Source: Bremia lactucae
Taxonomy: Eukaryota > Oomycota > Peronosporomycetes > Peronosporales > Peronosporaceae
Direction: 5' to 3'
Assembly (NCBI RefSeq): GCF_004359215.1
Contig: NW_027152114.1
Coordinates: 1-64,000, forward strand
Length of the DNA: 64,000 nucleotides
A program made the translations under genes and the position numbers. Below the pieces are notes generated by a model. That model was not told where the DNA came from and did no database searches. It worked only from the letters and a program-made list of their open reading frames with translations. Below, piece by piece: positions 1 to 7,860 of this stretch. Each line of letters opens with the position of its first letter. Within the stretch, counting starts at the first letter, position 1.

Positions 1-931
1 ATTTTGCTATCGGTCGACAAAGACCACAGATTCAGAGCTCTTCAGAGCTCGTAGCGGAGCTACACAGTTGCTCCCGGTCGTGAAGTTTGCATTAATTAAC
101 GCTGCTAACGCCTCAACAGGGCTTTACTCCGTTCTATGTCAATGGTCTCACCCACTCACGCGTTCCATTAACGATACCACTGCGTGGCTCAGGGCTTGGT
201 GGGGGGGAACTAGCCGATAGGCTTGCTGTTATCAGTCTTATTACCATACAAAAACAAGTGAGCGAGTTCCTCGCGACGCGATTCAGTGTCTTGAGACATG
301 TACGTGACACGATAGCTGATAGCCAAGACAAACAAAAAGAACAACAGATGCCAAAGGCAGAAGCTGTATTTATTCTTATATAGTCGAAGACCGAATTTTA
401 CTAAACGCTAAAAACCTACCTACCAACTTGGTTTCCGCGGTCTTCAAGACCAAATTGCTCCCGCGCTTTTTTGGACCATTTACGGTCGTGGCCAAGAAGG
501 GCCTAGCTTATCCGCTAAACCTTCCCAGCAAGCTGCGTACACACCCAGTGTTTTACGTTGGCTTGCTTAAGCCATATCGGGACCCTTTCCACGTGGACTT
601 GAAGGCGCTTGCGCCGAGACAGGCGGTCGTGCCGCAGATTGCGGCATCCTCACCAGGATGTCCAGCTGGCCCTCTAAACGAGGCTGCTGACGCTCCAGCG
701 TCGAAAGACGGTCCCGAACCGCCTCAAAAGAGCTCTCAATCCGAGCAAGGTTCTCATGAAGAAGTTGCACCTCGTGCCGTAGAGCATCAAATGCTTTCGC
801 CGAAATTTCGGCCCCCTCCCGCGCTGCTTGATGCGCGGGGGAACCTTCAGTTTAATGTGGAGAAACATTTAAAGCGACATCGTCGTGAGTGTCAGGGTCA
901 ACTCGCGTCAAACGACGCTTCCCACCACTAA
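1..931 (+). pseudogene. G1 gypsy copy A: 3' end of pol (integrase C-terminus and linker)
   Basis: This is the tail of a Ty3/gypsy polyprotein. The first frame (about 118-345) reads the end of the integrase core, with FYVNGL and then a GSGLGGGELADRLA stretch. A one-base indel near 345 shifts the reading into the frame that stays open to 931. That frame carries the GPY/F-type integrase C-terminal domain, with LLPRFFGPFTVVAKKG and then HPVFYVGLLKPYRDP. A proline- and alanine-rich linker follows, then PPALLDARGNLQF, which normally leads into a chromodomain. Compared with copy B (20-25 kb), the chromodomain core is missing and the frame ends soon after it. The 5' part lies outside the window. The element is dead, and its 3' LTR follows at 1896. 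The last 365 bases overlap an opposing gene. Confidence 0.85.
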
Positions 932-1784
932 ACCTGGCATTAGGTGGATCTAAAGCCTCAGTGCGGCTTCGATCCTTGGTTGTACGGTCAACCGAAGCAC
1001 TGAAATATTGGCTAGGCCTTTCTTCGTTTTGTGGTATAAATGCCGAACGTAACTGGCCTTTGGCCTTAAGCTTGGCGAAATTAAAGCAAGGCTTCCGTTC
1101 CAAACGAACATCACCTTTATCCGCAGACTCTATGATATTCCAGATATTACGGAGTTTGCGCGTCCGGTGAACCCATTTCTCAAGTAAGACTTCGTTTTCA
1201 GCTCTTGTATCGTTTGGAAACAAAACGATCGGAATTTCCCTCATGGAGGTCACCGAAGCCCCACGGGCTTGATCACGTAAACGCGTCAGATACTTGCTTC
1301 GCGTCATTACCTTCGGCGTAAGGAATTGCTCATGAAGAGCGTCGCGAGCAGCGATCTCCTCCGGCGTCCTCGCCAGGTCACCAGAGATCCAGATGGCCAA
1401 GCTATGACCCGCTATCTATTTGAGACGCTCGTCCGCACTAAGCGGAGTGAATCTATATTAACTATGAGCCTTAGCTTTCGCTATTTTGGCAGCTCGACGA
1501 CGAGCTCTTTCCTCTATGAGGATTATCTGCTCTTGCTCTTCATCGAGCGGATTTGTAATGATGTTGGACTCAGGGTCCTGTGTTTTCCTCAATGCAGTTA
1601 AGACATCAGCGGCACCACGTTCTGGGAACGGATTCGGGGCTCGCCGACGTTCGTCCAGAGGAGAAGCCGTGAGCGATCGCCGCTCTTTTTCCTCCTCCTC
1701 TGATTGAGAGTGACTTTCAAAGTCCACCATTCCCTCATCGCCGAGGAAGGTGCTCAGAGTCTGTGACTCACGCTTGATTGTCAT
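567..1784 (-). pseudogene. Convergent antisense gene (aORF) of G1 copy A
   Basis: Reading from ATG at 1784 (MTIKRESQTLSTFL) to TAA at 567 gives exactly 406 codons in a single frame. It has no frameshift and three nonsense codons, at 1458-1460, 1416-1418 and 852-854. The N-terminus is acidic and serine/arginine-rich (SEEEEKERRS). A middle region follows with YLTRLRDQARGASVTSMREI, then IPIVLFPND. The C-terminus (about codons 310-380) is coiled-coil-like, with FDALRHEVQLLHENLARIES among its repeats, and ends in a Pro/Ala tail. Codons after about 931 lie opposite pol. Copy B has a homologue at 20268-21571. A match to the oomycete initiator pattern YCAYTYY (CCATTCC) lies just upstream of the ATG. 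The function is unknown. An upstream in-frame ATG at 1940 inside the LTR was rejected as the start because copy B aligns from MTIKRE. Confidence 0.7.
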
Positions 1785-1882
1785 TAGACAAAGGAATGGA
1801 AAACACAACCAAACGGTTAGCTGTTTAGGTTCCAACCTCAAAGAGAAAATGAAGCGAATGTTGTCACTCGGTGTCAACAGTC

Positions 1883-1895
1883 TGATGGGGGAGGG
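1883..1895 (+). promoter_or_regulatory. Polypurine tract of G1 copy A
   Basis: A purine-rich stretch (GATGGGGGAGGG) directly abuts the TGTAAT start of the LTR at 1896. This is where plus-strand DNA synthesis is primed in LTR retrotransposons. It fixes the element orientation as + and shows that the antisense gene lies inside the element, between pol and the 3' LTR. Confidence 0.7.
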
Positions 1896-2381
1896 TGTAA
1901 TGTGGCACACATTGGTTGGAGAACCGTTGTTGTGGCACATTTACTTTATGGGTAAAATGCCCTTTTATCTAATTTTAAAATAGTTAGTTACTTGAATCCC
2001 ATTTATTATGGGTAATAAATGTGGTCGCCGCCAGATATAAATCTGGCGGCAAAATCTTTTTTTTTAATTAGCTAGGGTAAGGTTTTTAGATTTAAATAAT
2101 TAAATAAAGATCAGTCCCCCTTTTGATCTTTAAGCGTTAAGTGCCTTCCTAAGGCTTGCGCATTGATCTGTAAGAGATAGAAGCCTTTCTAAGGTATATC
2201 CTCTTGGGCACTAGTTACCACTGGTTCTACGAACCCCTGATTCCCTTGAACAAGTATTCCTTAAGCTTTGATAGCTTGTACGACTCCTTGAGTTGTTAAA
2301 CCCATTTGTTCAATAGAACTAAGTGACTCTCTGAGTCCTAAAGTCTTCCTCTGACTTTAGGAGCGAGGTAGCTCCGCTACA
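1896..2381 (+). repeat. G1 LTR (3' LTR of copy A)
   Basis: This is a 486-bp sequence from TGTAATGTGG to GCTCCGCTACA. It aligns along its whole length with 26145-26629, including the shared internal blocks GTCGCCGCCAGATATAAATC and TAATTAGCTAGGGTAAGG. It begins with TG and ends with CA, and a polypurine tract precedes it. The target duplication cannot be tested because the 5' LTR is outside the window. Confidence 0.85.
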
Positions 2382-3525
2382 CTGTTCCAGCTCGGTGTCG
2401 AGAAAGCAATAGATTTCTAGCACAGCGCATTGCCGTCGCTTGAAGCATCGCGGATTATATATGAAATCATAAATTAGCCCTCATCGATCAAGCGAAAAGC
2501 AATTTTTATGCAACACCGCTAGAACGCAAAGCCAATTCAAAGGTAGGCGTTCGTATTAAAGTGACGTTGTATCCACAGGAGCTTTAGCGAGCCGTGAAAT
2601 TAGTAAAATTGTCGTTCTTAGGCTTAAGCCGTGCTTTGTTGCTCGTCTATTAGGTGACAATTATAAGTTTAAAAAGCGTATGTAGATGGCGGATGGTGAT
2701 GCAATCACCTTTTCTAATGTGATGATATTGTCAGCCTAAATCTTGATTATCACAAGGGGATAATGCTGAGTTGCACATCGAAATTAATCATTTTAAGTGC
2801 AATAAATTTACTACAAGATAATTTAATGGATTCCTAAACTCACCTTTGCTATTTCCAAACTCACCCCACCCATTTAAGCCAATGAATGTCATAATTAGAG
2901 CCGACCACATTTCATCACTTAAGCCAATCATTTTGGTCATTTTAGCCAATCATGAACAATTGACGATGAGCGATTGACGCAATTACTGTTGTATCAACAT
3001 CGAATCTTCACGAACGACATAGCAACCCGATATCTACCTTCAATCGTGTACCTGCTGTATAATGACCGCCCCGAAAATTCAAGGAAACGAAGTTATGAGT
3101 GATTTAATTGTCCTTTCCAACTCATTTTATAGCGTAAGAAGCAAAGAGCTTGGCAGCTGGAGATTTAAAATGGTGCGCACAACCACGACCTTGTGCCCCT
3201 TAGTGCATATTTTTCCGTACGCAGGCTTATGGATACTACAGTCAGGAGATGATTTTAACTTCAAAATGCTGCTGTCCCTTCCAAAGCAATTTTATTAATG
3301 CTTCAATTTTATGGTTGCCTTACTGTGCTACAGCAGAAGGTGTCGATAACATCACGGAAGCATTGCAAAGGGAAGATCTTGCTGGGCGCGTACACGAAAT
3401 CGTCGCCATTATAATCCCTTTTTATGAGAGAACAATCCGTTTGTATTGTGGTGCAATTTCGGCGCCGGAAATTATAGACGTATTGTGTAACGGGCACATT
3501 TCACTTGTACGGATCAGTAATAGTT
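2382..3525. other. No recognisable gene
   Basis: AT-rich sequence after the LTR. Only short ORFs of under 95 codons occur (for example 3062-3298 and 3249-3527), and none has a domain or motif I can identify. The stretch holds no repeat that I can match elsewhere in the window. Confidence 0.5.
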
Positions 3526-3790
3526 GACTTTACACTGATTACAGTGTAGGTGGGGCGCCTCGAAACTTCACGTACACAAGGATACAGAGGAAGGTATCTA
3601 TGAAGTTAAGAGAACAATGCTGTAAGGGTCTAGACTAAGGCTTTAGAATAGAGAAAAGTTAAACTGTATCAATATATTTAGCTTCCTACGAAACGATCTT
3701 CTATCTACTACTGACCCTTTTCTATTAATAACAAACTTTATATGGCGCCTCCTTGCGCACCGCACAATCGTGTCTTATAACGATTGGCGG
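3526..3790 (-). repeat. Diverged LTR-like remnant
   Basis: From the block CACTGATTACAGTG onward, this sequence shares spaced similarity with 63010-63160, including the pieces CTTCACGTACAC and ATAGAGAAAA. Both resemble the U5-side part of G2 LTRs read in reverse (GTGCCTCACGTCACTTCGCG in the reverse of 51090). It is probably an old LTR fragment. The ends are not defined. Confidence 0.4.
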
Positions 3791-4191
3791 GGTTGAGTTA
3801 AACTTAAATCAGCCGGTACCCTTGTACGAAAGCAGCGAAGGATAATAAGGATGAACGAATAGCGCAATAAATGACGCAACCTGCTAGATGAATATTCGCG
3901 GCGGGTGTTGGTACTTCGAAGATTCTAATATACGCATCGTGTTCTGTACGGTACTATGTACCTACATCATCTTGTGTGTGTTGTCAAGATGACATCGACA
4001 TAATGTATGTAGCCAAGCCCCAACGAAAGGACAGCGTCGTATTCTCCAATGCAACAAGAGCATAGCGTAATGATCGTACAATCTTTATTTCGAATTGATG
4101 ATGGCAAGCATAATGCGAAAAGAGTAATTCTAGGACCCGCCAGTCAAAACTTAACCCGTAATGAAGCATTGATGCTCGAAAGTCAAGAACA

Positions 4192-4262
4192 GCCTCCAGG
4201 CGCGATTGAACCACCGACCTTTCGCTTACGAAGCGAGTGCTCTATCACTGACCTATAGGGAC
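4192..4262 (-). tRNA. tRNA-Thr(CGT)-like gene, copy 1 (degenerate)
   Basis: Read on the minus strand this gives a D-arm (GGTCAGTGATAGAGC), an anticodon arm CTCGC-TTCGTAA-GCGAA with anticodon CGT, and a T-arm containing GGTTCAATCGC. The acceptor arms GTCCCTA and TGGAGGC do not pair fully, and the D and T stems carry mismatches. It is probably a pseudogene. Copies 2 and 3 (12316-12386, 18001-18071) share the same anticodon arm. Confidence 0.55.
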
Positions 4263-4470
4263 AGGGTTACCACCCTGAAGCAGTGGTCAATTACCGACAT
4301 GTCGACTTAAAGGTCACGGATTCAAACCCGACGCCAATCAAAGCAGCAAATGCAGTAGACTTTCCGATACCTCTGAGATCCCGGGTATCGTAAAGCACAG
4401 ATAAGCTCCAGGGCTAGATAAAAACAGAATTAAAGACTGAAAGAAAATCCGATTGAAACGGATGAGTTGT
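4263..4470 (+). repeat. tRNA-derived SINE-like unit, copy 1
   Basis: A Pol III A-box-like TGAAGCAGTGG (4276-4286) and B-box-like GGATTCAAACCC (4318-4329) are followed by a non-tRNA body that is repeated at 12462-12600 (shared GCAAATGCAG and GACTTTCCGATACC). Head plus body is the usual architecture of a tRNA-derived SINE. The alternative is a degenerate tRNA inside a larger duplication. Confidence 0.45.
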
Positions 4471-4523
4471 AGAGTATTTTTGCTAAAGCCGAGTAGGCAT
4501 AGGTTGTGTGAACGATAAATATA

Positions 4524-4552
4524 CGACCGTCTTTCAACTGAGCTATAGGGGC
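4524..4552 (-). pseudogene. 5' tRNA half
   Basis: On the minus strand, GCCCCTATAGCTCAGTTG gives an acceptor strand and D-arm, but no anticodon or T-arm follows. The same truncated piece recurs at 12899-12925. It is a tRNA fragment carried by the repeat block. Confidence 0.5.
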
Positions 4553-4720
4553 ATATAAAAAAAGTTTGCTAAATTACAAACAGAACATAGATATACGGTC
4601 TAGGGACAGCCACAACACAGGGGAAATACTCTCCACAAGAGCTACCTCAGGTCGACGAATTCATCAGGAGCGATCGCAAACCCGATAATTTATAACTATT
4701 ACTTTCTTTCAAGTCAGGGC

Positions 4721-4792
4721 GGGAAAATAGCTCAGTAGTAGAGCGCTGGATTCCGGACCCAGCGGTCGGGGGTAGGATACCCTCTCCCCTCA
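4721..4792 (+). pseudogene. tRNA-Arg(CCG)-like pseudogene
   Basis: The D-arm TAGCTCAGTAGTAGAGC is well kept. The anticodon loop TTCCGGA gives anticodon CCG, and the T-stem GGGGG/CCCTC pairs. The acceptor GGGAAAA faces TCCCCTC with three A-C mismatches, as expected if G-to-A changes struck a GGGGGGA parent. The T-loop TAGGATA has lost the TTCGAAT pattern, so it is probably inactive. A TTTT follows at about 4802. Confidence 0.55.
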
Positions 4793-4936
4793 AGTCAAAA
4801 GTTTTCCCAGTACTTCTATTACTTTTCCAGAGGAGAACTGTGCAAGATAAAGCATCAACGCCGTCGTCTCCTGAGCGAGTTTCCTCTCTGTGCGACCGTG
4901 CCACGAGACAAGTATTCGAATAACAGGCATGGAATG

Positions 4937-5040
4937 AAAAGTGCGATACCTCTCGATAGTGCGTATTATCCTTGCGCAGGGGCCATGCTAATCTTCTCTG
5001 TATCGTTCTAATTCTTACGAATGACCACCGATGTGGTTCC
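4937..5040 (-). ncRNA. U6: U6 spliceosomal snRNA
   Basis: The minus strand contains the near-invariant U6 core: GAACGATACAGAGAAGATTA, then GCATGGCCCCTGCGCAAGGA, followed by TAATACGCACTATCGAGAGG. It includes the ACAGAGA box that pairs with the 5' splice site and the AGC triad. The 5' end can form the expected stem-loop (ACCAC/GTGGT), and the 3' end runs into a TTTT stop at 4937-4940. A TATA box sits about 22-30 bases upstream, as in Pol III U6 genes. The length of about 104 nt fits the family. The exact 5' nucleotide is inferred. Confidence 0.85.
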
Positions 5041-5062
5041 TTCCCTAAATCCATTTTCCGCC

Positions 5063-5070
5063 TATATATA
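5063..5070 (-). promoter_or_regulatory. TATA box of the U6 gene
   Basis: TATATATA on the minus strand lies about 22 bases upstream of the inferred U6 5' end at 5040. This is the spacing used by external Pol III promoters of U6 genes, and no competing TATA element is nearby. Confidence 0.65.
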
Positions 5071-5231
5071 TGATTCTTAGACGACTCATCCAGAACTACT
5101 TTTTTAGGATAATCGTACCCCAGGCAGCATTCCAGCTGTATACCCACGCGAAGGCACGCTCCTTTCATTCCTAACAGACCTGCCGAGCGAACGTTAAGGA
5201 CTTTATAATGCGGCATGACACAACGGAAAAC

Positions 5232-5311
5232 GACAGCCGTGAGATTCGAGCCCACGTGGGTGGCCCCATTAGCCAAGCAGGCAAACGTCTTTACCACTCG
5301 GCCAAGCTGTC
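5232..5311 (-). tRNA. tRNA-Ser(GCT)
   Basis: This is a well-formed class II tRNA on the minus strand. The acceptor stem GACAGCT/GGCTGTC pairs fully with one G-T. The A-box region TGGCCGAGTGG is present. The anticodon arm TTTGC-CTGCTTG-GCTAA gives anticodon GCT, with one T-T mismatch. The long variable arm TGGGG-CCA-CCCAC is typical of tRNA-Ser, and the T-arm is GTGGG-CTCGAAT-CTCAC. TTTT follows the 3' end (5226-5229) as a Pol III terminator. It is the best candidate here for a working tRNA gene, and it lies 190 bp upstream of U6 on the same strand. Confidence 0.85.
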
Positions 5312-5325
5312 ACTTTGAAGGACGG

Positions 5326-5640
5326 GTGGAGTGTCTTGGCGTAGAAAGTGTCAGACAGCCCATCCTCGCCAGGATTTAGTAGAGTATGTGGCTGGTGCAC
5401 AAACGGTGCACGCTGCTGCACGACCATACCATCGCCAAATTCCGAAGACAACTCAGCGGATCCGGATCCTCGAATCTACTGTCTACTAGTTCCTGTGAAT
5501 CCGGATCCGCTGAGTTGTCTTCGGAATTTGGCGATGGTATGGTCGTGCAGCAGCGTGCACCGTTTGTGCACCAGCCACATACTCTACTGGATCCTGGCGA
5601 GGATGGGCTGTCTGACACTTTCTACGCCAAGACACTCCAC
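5326..5640. repeat. Near-perfect palindrome, 144-bp arms
   Basis: Bases 5326-5469 are the reverse complement of 5497-5640 with only about three mismatches, around a 27-bp spacer. Transcribed from either side it would fold into a very long hairpin. Mirror-image ORFs on both strands are by-products of the symmetry. It could be a fold-back element or an inverted duplication. It immediately follows tRNA-Ser and precedes the LINE region. Confidence 0.9.
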
Positions 5641-5983
5641 TCACCCATGCTAGGGCTGCGCGTTTCTCTGCTGCTGATGACACACGGTCGACTGCACACG
5701 AATCCTCGCGTACGTCGACGCTTCGTGCCTTGCTCCAGCGCTCAACGGTGATCCGTCGTGACACCGTTGGAGCATCCGCCTCGCCACGTGTCGAGATGCC
5801 TCGGCCCAAGGCTGTGAACATTTAAGCCATCGAGGCCCTTTATGCATCCGGTGGCGACTGGAGTCAGCTTGCCGCCTCCATTGGCCGCGCTCGCTCGAAT
5901 GTTTTGCCTCGGGGGCGCTTTGTCATGGTCATTGAGACTGGCCAGGCATTTCAGCGTTCCCGCCGAGCAAAATCCTTGCATCG
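5641..5983 (+). other. Unrecognised segment before the LINE
   Basis: One frame around 5790-5910 reads AIEALYASGGDWSQLAASIG, which has the look of a helix-turn-helix near the N-terminus of a Tc1/pogo-like transposase, but no catalytic domain follows. The rest shows nothing I can identify. Confidence 0.25.
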
Positions 5984-7201
5984 TTGCTGAAGGACCATGG
6001 CAACCCCATCGTTAGCCAGCAAATTGAACTACATAAACTCGTTCAGCTAACTAAGACGCCTGGCGGAAACCTCCGGGTCAAGGTGAAGACTCGAGACGCA
6101 TGCCAAAGTCTAGCCGACCAAGCAGTTAAGATCCTTGGCGGCAAATATCATTTCGGCGACTTTGACATTCTCGCCGAACGCTTCTTCCTCGATGTGTCGA
6201 GCGTCGATAGTGACTTTGACGCAGACCTCATACTGCAACCTTCTTTGAACTTGGAGCACAGCCGCTTTATGGCACTTTTCGTGATGTGAATTTGGATGCG
6301 GTCTTTATTACCGCCACCTGGCATATGAACTTCCGGTCAAGCCATTGCCTACCCAAACTTGTTGTGAGTGGAACCGCCTGCCATCAACTTGTGTTCGATG
6401 GCAGGGTCTACCCGGTTCTCGCAAAAAAATTCGCCATTCCCGGCTCATACACTGGCGTACGGGCACCGTTCTATCCATGCACTCGACCTCAAGGCAACTG
6501 CTGCCCCACGGTCTTCGACTCCTTCTACCATGCCGAGTGCCAGTGCACCTCACCCTTCATTTGCTGTTGTGGTACGCACTGGCTGGTTAGAGACTTCGTA
6601 ACAGAGATCTATTCGTGCTGGTGCATCCACGATATCTGGGTAGTCCCTGCTGCAGCCTCCTGGGAATACAACGCCCAGTGAATTATTTCTAGACACTGCG
6701 AAATTACAGGTAGTGTCGCCTCCAAGCAGTTTGAATAACTCTCAGCTCCTTATGCCCCCACCACAAACCGTCCCGGCTACTGAATCTGCATTGGCTCGTG
6801 TGACCGAAGGCAAGCGCAAGGGCAAACGTTCTCGCGCGGATGATGATTTTGCCAACATGTTGATGAAGTCTCGTCTAAAGCCTTTCGCTGGTCTCACAAC
6901 AAGCAACAATTTTGACATTCTAGGCAGTGTGGGAGTCGAGTTTGATTGCTGCCCAGCGAAGGTCGATGAAGTGGAAATCCCACGGCACCAGACCGTACCG
7001 CAAAAGGTTCACTCTCCTCGCGACCTGACTGCAATAAAGGAAGTTAGCCACTTTCTTACCAAAAACCACACCGAGGTGGTGAAATCCAAGGTGCCTACTC
7101 CAATCAAGGAGATCATCAGCGAGATAATAGCGGCAGAGAAGACGGCTAATCTTCAGCTCCTTACTTTCCCGGCTGTTTTGCTGCAGCGGACGCCATGGTG
7201 A
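5984..7201 (+). pseudogene. LINE-1 copy (+): ORF1 remnant
   Basis: Successive open pieces (5984-6289, 6286-6681, 6713-7201) form a broken first ORF of a non-LTR retrotransposon. The first carries LHKLVQLTKTPGGNLRVKVK and HFGDFDILAERFF. The last is basic then proline-rich (GKRKGKRSRADDDF) with ILGSVGVEFD. It precedes the endonuclease/RT ORF in the usual ORF1-ORF2 order. Frameshifts separate the pieces. Assignment as ORF1 rests on position and general resemblance; no nucleic-acid-binding motif is clear. Confidence 0.5.
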
Positions 7202-7860
7202 GCGGCATACAGAAGTCGCTTCATACGTCTAATAATCCTGATTCGCTGACTTACACGAGCTCCGTCAGGGCTCCTTTGTCGTTCAAAACTGCACTTCTGC
7301 GAGAGATGCGTGAGATCAGCCCCAACGTCACTAATGGCACAGCTCCACATAATAAATCGTGGCTGCTTCTACCGACTCCACCACGTTTGCTCGTAGATGA
7401 GTAAATTTCTTCGGCAGCAACGGTGCCCAAGACACGCGATGGTGTGCTTCAGTGCACTAAAGAGACGGTATGCGAACCCCGCTCTAGCTACTATCGTACG
7501 CACAACCAGAGCACCATCGCTTTTTGCGCGGATGTTGATGTGCACAGCGCCTCCGATGTTTAAGAAGGACTACTGGCTCCAACGATTAACAGGTTGATCG
7601 GTTCCCTGGATACCGGCACACAACCTCCGTCTTCTCCACCCCAACATGCTTCTGGTCCTTCTTCGCTCACCCATCGGCATACAATGCATCACGATCTAGA
7701 AGCAAGTCAATGGCAAGGAGAAATGCTCGATGGCCTCGAAAATCTTCGTGACTGCGGCTGCGGACGCTTCTTCCCTGAGAACGAGGAGGTGCTTCAGCTT
7801 TAAAAATCGGAGGACCGGCCGGTCCTTGTGGCAGGCCGCTTTCAACACGCCGCTAAGGTG

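Larger units (their letters stand above)
3829..4733 (+). repeat. tRNA-bearing repeat block, copy 1
   Basis: This is a dispersed duplication. Bases 3829-4262 are repeated at 17637-18071, and bases from about 4170 to 4733 are repeated at 12258-13110. The block carries a tRNA-Thr-like gene (-), a tRNA-derived SINE-like unit (+), a 5' tRNA half (-) and the start of a tRNA-Arg-like gene (+). Copy 2 differs by an inserted gypsy fragment. No protein-coding gene is seen; ORFs at 3984-4258 are shadows across the tRNA. Confidence 0.75.

Noticed and set aside
1785..1940. Upstream ATG at 1940 as the start of the G1 aORF
   Set aside because: It lies inside the LTR and its added residues are absent from copy B, where the conserved protein starts MTIKRE.
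2382..3525. Short ORFs as host genes
   Set aside because: All are below 95 codons with no motif, no conserved partner in the window and no neighbour that supports them.
5348..5821. Overlapping ORFs of 80-121 codons on both strands
   Set aside because: They mirror each other because they lie in the palindrome; no domain and no codon signal independent of the symmetry.
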